Below are positions 9,514-18,827 of a DNA stretch of 64,000 nucleotides, piece after piece. The position numbers and the translations under genes are program-made. This DNA comes from Rhodocyclaceae bacterium. Lineage in GTDB: Bacteria; Pseudomonadota; Gammaproteobacteria; Burkholderiales; Rhodocyclaceae. Every line of letters begins with the position of its first letter. The stretch's first letter is position 1. Under the pieces are notes generated by a model that was given only the letters and a program-made list of their open reading frames with translations, was not told the DNA's origin and did no database searches. Where the stretch lies: NCBI GenBank assembly GCA_016704145.1, contig JADJAS010000007.1, positions 1,054,001 through 1,118,000 on the forward strand, given 5' to 3'.

Positions 9514-11454
9514 ATGAAGCGACTGGCCGCCGCGCTGCTGATGGCGTGGGCGGCGGCGGCGCTCGCCGACAAAGATCTCACCGCCGAGGAGCGTTTTGCC
9601 GCCGCGCGCGACGCCTTCCGCGCCGGTGAGCGCGTCCGGCTGGCGAAGCTTGGCGAGTTCCTGCACGGCAGCGAGTTTGCGGGGTGGATCGAACACTGGC
9701 AATTGCGCCTGCGCCTCGAGGAAAACAGCGACGAGGGCGTGGCCGCGTTCCTGGAACGGGAAGGCGGTTCCTACCTGGCCGAGAAGATGCGCGGCGAATG
9801 GCTGCGCTGGCTGGGCAAGCGCATGGACTGGCCGAGGTTCCAGGAGGAATACGCCAAGCTCGTCCAACCCGACCAGGAGTTGTCCTGCCTCGCTCTGCAG
9901 GCCAGGCTGGAACGGCAGCAAGACGCCGGCGCGCTCGACGAGGCGCGGCCGCTGTGGTTCGCCGTGGCCGATCTGCCCGAGTCCTGCCAGCCGCTCATGC
10001 AGCGGCTGATCGCCGACGGCCGGCTGGGCGGCGACGATATCTGGGCGCGGATGCGGCGCCTGATGGAGATGAAAAAGCCGGGCGCCGCGCAGGTCGTGGC
10101 GCGCCTTCTGCCGGCGCGCGAGGCGCCCGACGGGCGCAAGCTGGAGGCCGTGATCAACCATCCGGCGCGCTATCTGGCGCGCTTGCCGGGCAATTTCGCC
10201 GCCAGCCGGTGGGGCCGCGAGTTGGCCTTGTTCGCCGTCGCCCGCGTCGCGCGCGGTGATCCGGCGGTGGCGGCGTCGCAGTGGCGCGCCATCGAGCCGC
10301 GTTTCGACAAGGCGGAGCGCGCCTATGCCTGGGGCCAGATCGCCTGGCAGGCGGCGTTGAATCACCTGCCCGAGGCGCTCGATGGGTATGCGCTTGCCGC
10401 CGGCGCGGCGCTGAGCGAGGAGCAGCATGCCTGGCGCGCGCGCGCCGCGCTGCGCGCACAGGATTGGCCGAGGCTGGCGCAGGCCGTGGCCGACATGCCG
10501 CCGAAACTGGCCGGCCAGCCGGAATGGACCTACTGGGCCGGCCGTGCGCTGGCGGCGCAAGGCTTGCTGGAAGACGCGACACGGCTTTACGAGAGGATCG
10601 GCGGCCAGCCGAATTTCTACGGCAACCTCGCCGACGAGGAACTCGGCCGTGCCATCGTCGTGCCGCCGCGAGCCAGTCCACCCAGCGCCGAGGAGCTCGC
10701 CGCCGCCCGGGCCAATCCCGGCTTGCGCCGCGCGCTCGCGGTGCTGCGGACCGACCTGCGCATCGAGGGCGTGCGCGAGTGGGTCTGGAACCTGCGCGGC
10801 ATGGGCGACCGCCAGCTGCTGGCGGCGGCGGAAGTCGCGCGCGGCGAAGGCGTCTGGGACCGCGCCATCAACACGGCCGACCGCACGCTGGTCGAGCACG
10901 ACTACGGACTGCGTTACCTGGCGCCGTTCCGCGACCAGGTGACGGCCAAGGCGCGGGCGGTGGCGCTCGACGACGGCTGGGTATACGGCCTGATGCGTCA
11001 GGAAAGCCGCTTCGTCATGGACGCGCGTTCGTCGGTCGGTGCCAAGGGCCTGATGCAGCTGATGCCGGCCACCGCGCGCTGGGTGGCGCGCAAGATCGGC
11101 CTTGCCGACTACCACCCGTCGCGCGTGGCGGAAATGGACACCAATGTCACGCTCGGCACGCATTACCTCAAGATGGTGCTGGAGTCGCTGGACAACCAGC
11201 CGGTGCTGGCCTCGGCCGCCTATAACGCCGGGCCGGGCCGGGCGCGCAAATGGCGCGCCGACCGGCCGCTGGAAGGCGCCATCTACGCCGAAACCATCCC
11301 GTTCAACGAAACCCGCGACTACGTCAAGAAGGTGATGAGCAACGCCGTCTATTACGCCATGCTGTTCGAGGACCGGCCGCAGTCGCTCAAGGCCCGGCTC
11401 GGCGTCGTGCGCGCGCGCGGCAGCGGCGAGACGGACGGAACGACGCTGCCATGA
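9514..11454 (+). CDS. slt: Soluble lytic murein transglycosylase
   Basis: 646 residues from the ATG at 9514, which gives a clean signal peptide (MKRLAAALLMAWAAAALA). An ATG 21 bp upstream is possible but adds charged residues before it. A long alpha-superhelical region precedes the SLT domain, with catalytic Glu in YGLMRQESRFVMDARS and the motifs GAKGLMQLMPATARWVA and SAAYNAGPGRARKW. It cleaves peptidoglycan in the periplasm to form 1,6-anhydromuropeptides. The stop overlaps the start of the next gene. Confidence 0.9.
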   Translation: MKRLAAALLMAWAAAALADKDLTAEERFAAARDAFRAGERVRLAKLGEFLHGSEFAGWIEHWQLRLRLEENSDEGVAAFLEREGGSYLAEKMRGEWLRWLGKRMDWPRFQEEYAKLVQPDQELSCLALQARLERQQDAGALDEARPLWFAVADLPESCQPLMQRLIADGRLGGDDIWARMRRLMEMKKPGAAQVVARLLPAREAPDGRKLEAVINHPARYLARLPGNFAASRWGRELALFAVARVARGDPAVAASQWRAIEPRFDKAERAYAWGQIAWQAALNHLPEALDGYALAAGAALSEEQHAWRARAALRAQDWPRLAQAVADMPPKLAGQPEWTYWAGRALAAQGLLEDATRLYERIGGQPNFYGNLADEELGRAIVVPPRASPPSAEELAAARANPGLRRALAVLRTDLRIEGVREWVWNLRGMGDRQLLAAAEVARGEGVWDRAINTADRTLVEHDYGLRYLAPFRDQVTAKARAVALDDGWVYGLMRQESRFVMDARSSVGAKGLMQLMPATARWVARKIGLADYHPSRVAEMDTNVTLGTHYLKMVLESLDNQPVLASAAYNAGPGRARKWRADRPLEGAIYAETIPFNETRDYVKKVMSNAVYYAMLFEDRPQSLKARLGVVRARGSGETDGTTLP

Positions 11455-12334
11455 TGGCCAGCGTGCTGGTGGTCGGCGGTTCCGGCTTCGTCGGCTCGCA
11501 TTTGGTGCGCCGCCTGGCGGGGCGCGGGTTGCGCGTGGTGGTGCCGACGCGCCGGCGCGAGCGGGCCAAGCCCCTGACCCTGCTGCCGACCGTCGAAGTG
11601 GTCGAAGCCGATGTCCATGACGAGGCTACCCTGCGCCGCCTATGCGCCGACCAGGACGCCGTGGTCAATCTGGTGGGAATCCTCAAGGGCGGCAACGGCG
11701 ATCCGTACGGCCCGGGTTTCGCCCGGGCCCACGTCGAGTTGCCGCGCCGGGTCGCCGAAGCGGCCCGCCAGGCGGGCATCGACCGCTTCATGCACATGTC
11801 GGCCTTGAAAGCGGATGCCGCCGCGCCGTCCGGCTACCTGCGCTCCAAGGCCGCCGGCGAGGCGGCGGTGCGCTCGGCGCTGCCTTCGGCGACGATCTTC
11901 CGGCCCTCGGTGATCTTCGGCGCCGGGGACTCGTTCCTGAGCATGTTCGCCGGTCTGATGAAGTTCGCGCCGGTCATGCCGCTGGCCGCCGCCGACGCGC
12001 TGTTCCAGCCCGTGTGGATCGGCAACGTCGCCGACGCGTTCGTCGAGGCGCTGCTGCGGCCGGAAAGCGAAGCTCGGACCTACGAACTGTGCGGGCCGAC
12101 CGTCTATGCGCTGCGCGGGCTGGTGGCGTGCGCGGGCGAATACAGCGGCCGCCGCCGCCCGGTGATCGGCTTGTCGCCGGGGCTTTCGTGGTTGCAGGCG
12201 CTGGCGCTGGAACTGGTCGGCGGCCCGATGACGCGCGACAACCTGCGCTCGATGTCGGTGCCCAATGTCTGCGCCGATGGCTGCGAGCTGCCGTTCGGGC
12301 TGGCGCCGGCCGCGCTTGAGCAGATCGCGCCGGG

Positions 12335-12939
<605 letters not shown>

Positions 12940-12943
<4 letters not shown>

Positions 12944-14049
12944 GGCGACACGCCGTCGAGGTAGGCGCGCACGATGGCGTGGTAGTGCGCGTCCTGCATC
13001 AGGAAGGAATCGTGGCCGTGCACGCTCTTGATTTCGGCATAGGCGACATCCTGGCCGTTGTGCACCAGCGCGTCGACGATCTCGCGCGAGCGGGCGGGCG
13101 AGAAGCGCCAGTCGGTGGAAAACGAGATGACCAGGAACCTGGCTCGCGCCCGGGCCAGCGCCGCCTGGAGGTTGCCGCCGCATTCGCCGGCCGGGTCGAA
13201 GTAGTCGAGCGCCTTGGTCATGCGCAGGTAGGTGTCGGCGTCGAACCATTCGGCGAACTTGTCGCCCTGGTAATTCAGATAGGACTCGACCTCGAACTCC
13301 ACGCCGAAACCGTAGCAGCCGGCGTCGGCGCGCCGCTTGCGGCCGAACTTCTCGGCCATCTGGTCGTCGGAGAGATAGGTGATGTGGCCGAGCATGCGCG
13401 CCAGCCGCAGGCCGGTGACGGGCCGCCGGCCCGCCTGGTACTCGGCGTCGGTGAGAATGGCCTGCCGCGCCACCTCGTTGAAGGCGATGTTCTCGGCGGT
13501 CAGGTTCGGCGCGGCGGCGATCGCCAGCGCGTGGCGGACGCGCTCGGGAAACTGCATGGCCCACTGCATGGCCTGCATGCCACCCAAACTTCCCCCGACG
13601 GTGGCCGCCCATCGCGAGATGCCGAGACGATCGGCCAGCCGTGCCTGGGCATTGACCCAGTCGGTCACGGTCACCACCGGAAAGTCGGCGCCCCAGGCCT
13701 TGCCGGTGGCGGGATTGATCGAGGCCGGCCCGGTCGAGCCGTGGCAGCCGCCCAGGTTATTCACGCCGACGACGAAGAAGCGGTCGGTGTCGATCGGCCG
13801 GCCGGGGCCGATCATGTTGTCCCACCAGCCGACATTGCCCGGATCGTCGGCGTAATGGCCGGCGACGTGGTGGTGGCCCGAAAGCGCGTGGCAGATCAGG
13901 ATGGCGTTGCTGGCCGCCGTGTTGAGCTTGCCGTAGGTTTCGTAGATCAGTTCGAAGCCGGGCAGCGTGCCGCCAGAGGCGAGCGGCAAGGGCGCGTCGA
14001 AGCGCGCGCGCTCCGGCCGGACTTCGCCTATCCCTCGTTGATTCGACAT
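12940..14049 (-). CDS. metX: Homoserine O-acetyl/succinyltransferase MetX
   Basis: 369 residues, alpha/beta-hydrolase fold. The nucleophile serine is in TVGGSLGGMQAMQWAMQFPE, the entry motif is NAILICHALSGHHHVAG, and the catalytic His is in SVHGHDSFLMQDAHYH. It acylates homoserine for methionine synthesis; whether the donor is acetyl- or succinyl-CoA cannot be settled by eye. It is translationally coupled to metW. Confidence 0.93.
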
Positions 14050-14264
14050 GCCGGCGATTATACGGGCTGGGCCAGCCGCGGTTCTTCATGGAAGCGCGGG
14101 GCCAGGTGCTGAGCCCGCTTGCCAACATTGCGGGACGTTTCGAACTGGCGGATAGCTCGTCGAGAACGCGATGCACAGCGGGTTCGGGGAGAGGCATGGC
14201 GCCCACCAATGTTTCCTCCCCAATCGTATATCCTTCGCGGTTTTCCCGTGGCAGTCGAAAAAGC

Positions 14265-14696
14265 ATGGCGGCAAACGTAATTGCAAAGAGGAGCAAGCTG
14301 CACGGTCGGGGCTTGTTCGCCGCCCGCGATCTGGACGCGGGCGTCAGGCTGATCGAATACAAGGGCACGCGCTATCCGAAGGGCGAGCTGCCCGACCTGG
14401 GTGATGACGGCGTCACGCGCTTCCTGCGCCTCTCGGACGGCACGGGCATCGACGGCACCGGCTGGGCGGCGCTGGCCAACCACGGCTGCGAGCCCAATTG
14501 CGAGCTGGCGGAAGAAGAAGGCAGCGATCCGCCGCGGGCGTACTTGTACACGCTGCGCGCGGTGAAGAAGGGCGAGGAACTGGTGTGGGACTACCGTCTC
14601 GAAGTCGCTTCGCGCGCCGATGCCTACGCGGACTGGACCTGTGCCTGCGGTGCCCGCGGCTGCCGCGGCACCATGGCCGACCCCGCGCAATTCTAG
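14265..14696 (+). CDS. SET domain protein
   Basis: 143 residues from the ATG at 14265 (MAANVIAKRSKLHGRGLFAARD); an in-frame upstream ATG at 14088 adds a stretch that does not look conserved. SET motifs are GRGLFAARDLDAGVRLIEYKG, the pseudo-knot signature NHGCEPNCEL, and KKGEELVWDYR. A post-SET cysteine cluster CACGARGCRG completes the zinc site. Such small bacterial SET proteins are predicted lysine methyltransferases with unknown targets. It is divergent from metX, with about 215 bp holding no other supported gene. Confidence 0.82.
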   Translation: MAANVIAKRSKLHGRGLFAARDLDAGVRLIEYKGTRYPKGELPDLGDDGVTRFLRLSDGTGIDGTGWAALANHGCEPNCELAEEEGSDPPRAYLYTLRAVKKGEELVWDYRLEVASRADAYADWTCACGARGCRGTMADPAQF

Positions 14697-14709
14697 GTCG
14701 GCCGGGGCG

Positions 14710-14733
14710 AAAGTCAGCCGTGGCGGAACGCCG
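14710..14733 (+). repeat. Dispersed 24-bp element between SET gene and tonB-like gene
   Basis: One substitution from the consensus. Lies in the short gap between the convergent stops at 14696 and 14737, a typical position for a bidirectional terminator or REP element. Confidence 0.9.
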
Positions 14734-14736
14734 AGG

Positions 14737-17016
14737 CTAATACAGGCGAATGGCCGTGTCGAACTGCCAGGTACGGCGAACTTCGACGACGTCGTACTGG
14801 CGCGCCAGTCGCGGCGGAAACGCCGGGTAGGGGGCGTGGCTTTCGATGATGCGACGGATCGTTTCGTCGATTTCCGCAACGCCGCTGGACAGAACGATGG
14901 TTACCGACTCCACGGTGCCGTCGCTGCGGATGGCCGCCGTCACCATTGCGTTGGTATGGGCTTGCCTCGCCACTTCGCGTACTGTCTCGACCGGCGTATT
15001 GAACTGGATCTTGCGGGCCCACGCCTCGGCGTAGTCGACGAGGTCGGCGTTGGGGTCGGCGCGCCCCCACAGCCTGACACGACGCGCGGTGCTCAGCGAC
15101 AAGGGTAGCGGGTTGGCCGCGCGCGCCGCCGCCGCGGCCTGGCGGCGGGCGGCGGCCTCTTCGAGTTCGCGCCCCATCGCCCGGCGTCGGGCTTCCCGCC
15201 TGGCATCCTCCTCCTGCTCGGCCTGGGCGCGCGCCGCTTCGGCCTTTGCCGCTTCGCGTCGTTCCGCTTCCACCCGCTGCGCTTCCATCCTTGCCGCTTC
15301 GGCCTTTGCCGCTTCGCGTCGTTCCGCTTCCACCCGCTGCGCTTCCATCCTTGCCGCTTCGGCCTTTGCCGCTTCGCGTCGTTCCGCTTCCACCCGCTGC
15401 GCTTCCATCCTTGCCGCTTCGGCCTTTGCCGCTTCGCGTCGTTCCGCTTCCACCCGCTGCGCTTCCATCCTTGCCGCTTCGGCCTTTGCCGCTTCGCGTC
15501 GTTCCGCTTCCACCCGCTGCGCTTCCATCCTTGCCGCTTCGGCCTTTGCCGCTTCGCGTCGTTCCGCTTCCACCCGCTGCGCTTCCATCCTTGCCGCTTC
15601 GGCCTTTGCCGCTTCGCGTCGTTCCGCTTCCACCCGCTGCGCTTCCATCCTTGCCGCTTCGGCCTTTGCCGCTTCGCGTCGTTCCGCTTCCACCCGCTGC
15701 GCTTCCATCCTTGCCGCTTCGGCCTTTGCCGCTTCGCGTCGTTCCGCTTCCACCCGCTGCGCTTCCATCCTTGCCGCTTCGGCCTTTGCCGCTTCGCGTC
15801 GTTCCGCTTCCACCCGCTGCGCTTCCATCCTTGCCGCTTCGGCCTTTGCCGCTTCGCGTCGTTCCGCTTCCACCCGCTGCGCTTCCATCCTTGCCGCTTC
15901 GGCCTTTGCCGCTTCGCGTCGTTCCGCTTCCACCCGCTGCGCTTCCATCCTTGCCGCTTCGGCCTTTGCCGCTTCGCGTCGTTCCGCTTCCACCCGCTGC
16001 GCTTCCATCCTTGCCGCTTCGGCCTTTGCCGCTTCGCGTCGTTCCGCTTCCACCCGCTGCGCTTCCATCCTTGCCGCTTCGGCCTTTGCCGCTTCGCGTC
16101 GTTCCGCTTCCACCCGCTGCGCTTCCATCCTTGCCGCTTCGGCCTTTGCCGCATCGCGTCGTTCCGCTTCCACCCGCTGCGCTTCCATCCTTGCCGCTTC
16201 GGCCTTTGCCGCTTCGCGTCGTTCCGCTTCCACCCGCTGCGCTTCCATCCTTGCCGCTTCGGCCTTTGCCGCTTCCTGCCTGGCGATTTCGGCGGCTTGT
16301 TGTTCCTTGGCTTCCTGCTCGTCGGACTTGCGCACGATCTCAGCCCGGACATCGCGAGGCGCCGACATCGCGATGTCCGGGCTGATGAGCTTCGCTGCCT
16401 CCGCGGTCCCGGCGGCGGCTTCCGTCGGCGGTGGCGGCACGATCCACGCGGGGTCGTCGGATCGTGCCATGGCGATCACCGCCGGGCGCGGGCCCGATGT
16501 CGGCGCCATCTCCTCTGTCCGTTCGATTGGCAACGGTGCTTCGGCAGCGACCTCGGCAGTCCGGCCCGTTTCGCCCGTTTCATCAGCCTTGACGACATCG
16601 GCGACATCGGAGGCTTCGGCGGTTCGTGCGGTCCCGGTGGTGACGGCGTCCGGCGCTGCCGGCCGGGCTTTGGCCGGCGCCACCACGGCTTTCCGTGGCA
16701 CGATTGGCGCGTGGCTGGTAGCGACTTTCGGGCTTGGCTCGCCGGCGGCCATTCGCCGCAGCGATACCTGCGTCGGCCCCTGGGCCGACGCGGCCGACGG
16801 TTCGGCGGGCGCTACCGCCGTCGGTTCCGTGTCGGCGGCGGGCACCGGCACGAGCACGGCGCGCAATTCCGGCGCCTCGATGCGTCGCTCGCCCCAGGGC
16901 AGGCTCAGGCCTGGCAAGCCGGCGCCCTGGTCACCGAAAGTCAGGCTCAAGAGCAGGGCATGAAGCAGCAGGGAGCAAAGGTAGGCGAAGACCAGCCGCC
17001 CGTGGTCAACGTTCAT
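14737..17016 (-). CDS. TonB/TolA-like energy-transducer with giant helical repeat
   Basis: 759 residues. A single N-terminal membrane anchor (LVFAYLCSLLLHALLLSLTFG) is followed by a Pro/Ala-rich segment and then 17 copies of a 20-residue Ala/Glu/Arg/Lys unit starting AKAEAARMEA. The C-terminal TonB-type domain (RKIQFNTPVETVREVARQ, GTVESVTIVLSSGVAEIDETIRRII) ends the protein. The layout is that of TolA or TonB: an inner-membrane anchored, periplasm-spanning rod that touches an outer-membrane partner. The repeat alone, if one helix, would be about 50 nm long (340 residues at 0.15 nm each), which is more than the usual periplasm width. No tolQR or exbBD genes are adjacent. Confidence 0.85.
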   Translation of the reverse strand: MNVDHGRLVFAYLCSLLLHALLLSLTFGDQGAGLPGLSLPWGERRIEAPELRAVLVPVPAADTEPTAVAPAEPSAASAQGPTQVSLRRMAAGEPSPKVATSHAPIVPRKAVVAPAKARPAAPDAVTTGTARTAEASDVADVVKADETGETGRTAEVAAEAPLPIERTEEMAPTSGPRPAVIAMARSDDPAWIVPPPPTEAAAGTAEAAKLISPDIAMSAPRDVRAEIVRKSDEQEAKEQQAAEIARQEAAKAEAARMEAQRVEAERREAAKAEAARMEAQRVEAERRDAAKAEAARMEAQRVEAERREAAKAEAARMEAQRVEAERREAAKAEAARMEAQRVEAERREAAKAEAARMEAQRVEAERREAAKAEAARMEAQRVEAERREAAKAEAARMEAQRVEAERREAAKAEAARMEAQRVEAERREAAKAEAARMEAQRVEAERREAAKAEAARMEAQRVEAERREAAKAEAARMEAQRVEAERREAAKAEAARMEAQRVEAERREAAKAEAARMEAQRVEAERREAAKAEAARMEAQRVEAERREAAKAEAARMEAQRVEAERREAAKAEAARMEAQRVEAERREAAKAEAARAQAEQEEDARREARRRAMGRELEEAAARRQAAAAARAANPLPLSLSTARRVRLWGRADPNADLVDYAEAWARKIQFNTPVETVREVARQAHTNAMVTAAIRSDGTVESVTIVLSSGVAEIDETIRRIIESHAPYPAFPPRLARQYDVVEVRRTWQFDTAIRLY
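15241..16260. repeat. 60-bp tandem repeat, 17 copies
   Basis: Seventeen consecutive 60-bp units. Sixteen are identical and the unit at 16141-16200 differs by a single T to A change, which turns Glu into Asp. A partial unit follows to about 16275. The near-perfect identity indicates recent expansion or continual homogenisation. It has no stop codons in several frames, which produces long spurious open frames on both strands. Confidence 0.98.
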
Positions 17017-17343
17017 GCCTTGGCTCGGCTATTGGCCGCATCGGTTCCGGTTCCCAGTTCATGCCCGTCAGTCCCGGACATCGTTGCTCGCGGGCTCGCG
17101 CGGACTTTGATGCCGGGAAGCGCCGGCGCCGGACGTGGAACCCGGCGCGTTTCACCCCGGGCGCGAGGATATCACCGCCGCACCGCCGGCAACACGCCGG
17201 CACACCAAAGCAGGATGCGCACCGTCAGCGAAGCATGGACACGCGAATCGGCGCAATGCTTCCCCTCCACCTCGCCGGGGACTTGCTCTTCCAGTGTCGT
17301 CGATGGCGATGCCTTGAGCATGGCTTCCTCGTGGTCGCGCCCA
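17017..17343. other. Gene-poor interval, 327 bp
   Basis: Lies upstream of the TonB-like gene and downstream of the polyferredoxin gene, both on the minus strand. Short open frames exist on both strands but none has a convincing ribosome site or recognisable product. It presumably holds the promoter of the TonB-like gene. No clear terminator hairpin was seen. Confidence 0.5.
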
Positions 17344-18825
17344 CTATCGCACGGCGAATACCAAATACCAACTGGCGGCAATCAAAGCGATCGGCACCAG
17401 GCCCACGATGCCGGCGATCAGCCTTGCCGGCGTGCCGCCACGGCCGACTTTCAGCAGTTCGAAGCCGAGCCATGCCGACCAGCCAACGCCAACGGTGAGC
17501 AGCGCCGCGCGCAGCCCGGGCAGCCAGCCGAGCGGCACGCCTTCGGCGCGCAGGTGTGTCGCGGTCATCATCGACAGGCCGAGGAACAGGCCGATGCCGG
17601 CCAGCGGCGTCAGCGCCAAAGTCAGCCGTCGCCAATCGCCGCCGACGAGCCATGCGGCAAGGCGGATGCAAAGATAGGAAATGCCCCCGATCGCCAGCGC
17701 GACGCCGCCGATCCAGGCGAGGATGGCGGCGCCGTCGAGCCAGGTGAACAGGTCGTTGGTGGCTTCCTGATGGGTGAGCAGCCACCAGGGCGCGTTTGAG
17801 TCGAGCGGCCAGAGGACATCGCGCTCGACCAGCCATTCCGCCGCCGCCTGCTTCATGCGCACGAACCACGGATTGACGGTCCACTGGAAGGCGCCGAGCG
17901 CGACACCGAGCAAACCGAACAGCAGCAGCACGGCCTCGCTGATGCGCGGCGCATCGCCATCGAGTATCTCGGCATTCGGCGAACGCGCGGCAAGTTCGAC
18001 CGCGTCACGATGGCCCGCACAGCGGCCGCAGGCGTGGCACTCGGCCATGCCGTCGAGTTTCCGGACATTGAGCAGCGGCGCGCAATCGACGGCGTGGGTG
18101 CGCACGGAATGGCGCTTCCAGGCCTCGGCGTCGACGCGCAAGTGCACCGGCGAAAGGCGGGCCAGCAGGGCGAACACGCCCGAGACCGGACACAGGTAGC
18201 GGCACCAGATGCGCTTGCCCTTGCCGTACAGCCAGCCGACCGCCATGGCGGCCACGGTGGAGCCGCCGAGGATCAGCAGCGCGGCCTGCGGGTATTCATA
18301 GACGCTGACCAGCTGGCCGTAGACCGTGGTCAGGATGAAGGCGACCACCGGCCAGCCACCCCAGCGCAACCACTTCGGGATGGGGCCGCCGCGGCCGTGG
18401 CGGCTGGCGAATTCCGCCAGCGCGCCCTCGGGGCAGAGCACGCCGCACCAGACGCGGCCCATGAGCATGATCGACAAAATGACGAAGGGCCACCAGACGC
18501 CCCAGAACAGGTACTGCGCCGCCAGCACCAGACGCTCGTGCCACTTGGCGATTTGGGGCGGCTTGTCCTGCACCGGCATTTCGCCCGATGTGGTGCACAC
18601 CGCGGGATCAACGAAGCTGGAGGCACCGAAGTCGCTCGAGAAGAGCCGCGCCTCCGGGTTCGGTTGCGGCAGGAAGGCCGGCAGCACCACCAGCACGGCG
18701 TAGCAGGCAACGATTGCCCACTGGATGCCGAGGATGGCGCGGCGATGCGCCGCCATCCATTCGCCCAGCCGCGCCAGTCGGCCCCTGGAGATGCGCGGAT
18801 GAAAGGCAAGCGTCGCGACCTGCAC
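17344..18825 (-). CDS. FtrD/NapH-like membrane polyferredoxin
   Basis: 493 residues from a GTG two bases after the porin stop, implying coupled translation. Multiple membrane helices are combined with cysteine motifs WCGVLCPEGAL and WCRYLCPVSGVFA, and a ferredoxin-type CHACGRCAG segment. Proteins of this type act as membrane electron-transfer components; the FtrD protein of the FtrABCD iron-uptake system is one such, and the P19/FtrA-like gene in this operon supports that reading. LLKVGRGGTPARL comes from a dispersed-element copy and GDWRRLTLALTP from a degenerate one. Confidence 0.75.
   Translation of the reverse strand: MQVATLAFHPRISRGRLARLGEWMAAHRRAILGIQWAIVACYAVLVVLPAFLPQPNPEARLFSSDFGASSFVDPAVCTTSGEMPVQDKPPQIAKWHERLVLAAQYLFWGVWWPFVILSIMLMGRVWCGVLCPEGALAEFASRHGRGGPIPKWLRWGGWPVVAFILTTVYGQLVSVYEYPQAALLILGGSTVAAMAVGWLYGKGKRIWCRYLCPVSGVFALLARLSPVHLRVDAEAWKRHSVRTHAVDCAPLLNVRKLDGMAECHACGRCAGHRDAVELAARSPNAEILDGDAPRISEAVLLLFGLLGVALGAFQWTVNPWFVRMKQAAAEWLVERDVLWPLDSNAPWWLLTHQEATNDLFTWLDGAAILAWIGGVALAIGGISYLCIRLAAWLVGGDWRRLTLALTPLAGIGLFLGLSMMTATHLRAEGVPLGWLPGLRAALLTVGVGWSAWLGFELLKVGRGGTPARLIAGIVGLVPIALIAASWYLVFAVR
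17428..17451 (-). repeat. Dispersed 24-bp element in polyferredoxin gene
   Basis: One substitution from the consensus, read in sense as KVGRGGTP near the C-terminus between membrane helices. Confidence 0.85.
17618..17641 (+). repeat. Degenerate dispersed element in polyferredoxin gene
   Basis: The first twelve bases, AAAGTCAGCCGT, match exactly and the right half is diverged. It is read antisense as DWRRLTL, the same frame class as GVSPRLTL elsewhere. Confidence 0.35.
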
Positions 18826-18827
18826 GG

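Noticed and set aside
8581..11163. 860-codon minus-strand frame
   Set aside because: Mostly antisense to slt; only its end in another arrangement corresponds to the real small secreted gene and the folate ligase.
14050..14264. Open minus-strand frame between metX and the SET gene
   Set aside because: No start with a ribosome site, no recognisable product, and it continues through metX in another frame.
15241..16260. CRISPR-like array
   Set aside because: The units are contiguous with no variable spacers, and the repeat is coding.
16937..16945. AAAGTCAGG in the TonB-like gene, and a similar AAAGTCAGC at 46590 in trkH1
   Set aside because: Only nine bases match and the right half is absent; chance matches at this length are expected.
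15050..16963. Several long frames on both strands over the 60-bp array
   Set aside because: A stop-free 60-bp unit repeats in every frame. Only the minus-strand frame with a membrane anchor and TonB domain makes a coherent protein.
17172..17381. Minus-strand 69-codon frame with a hydrophobic end
   Set aside because: Its start lies inside the polyferredoxin gene's 3' end and no ribosome site or family was seen.
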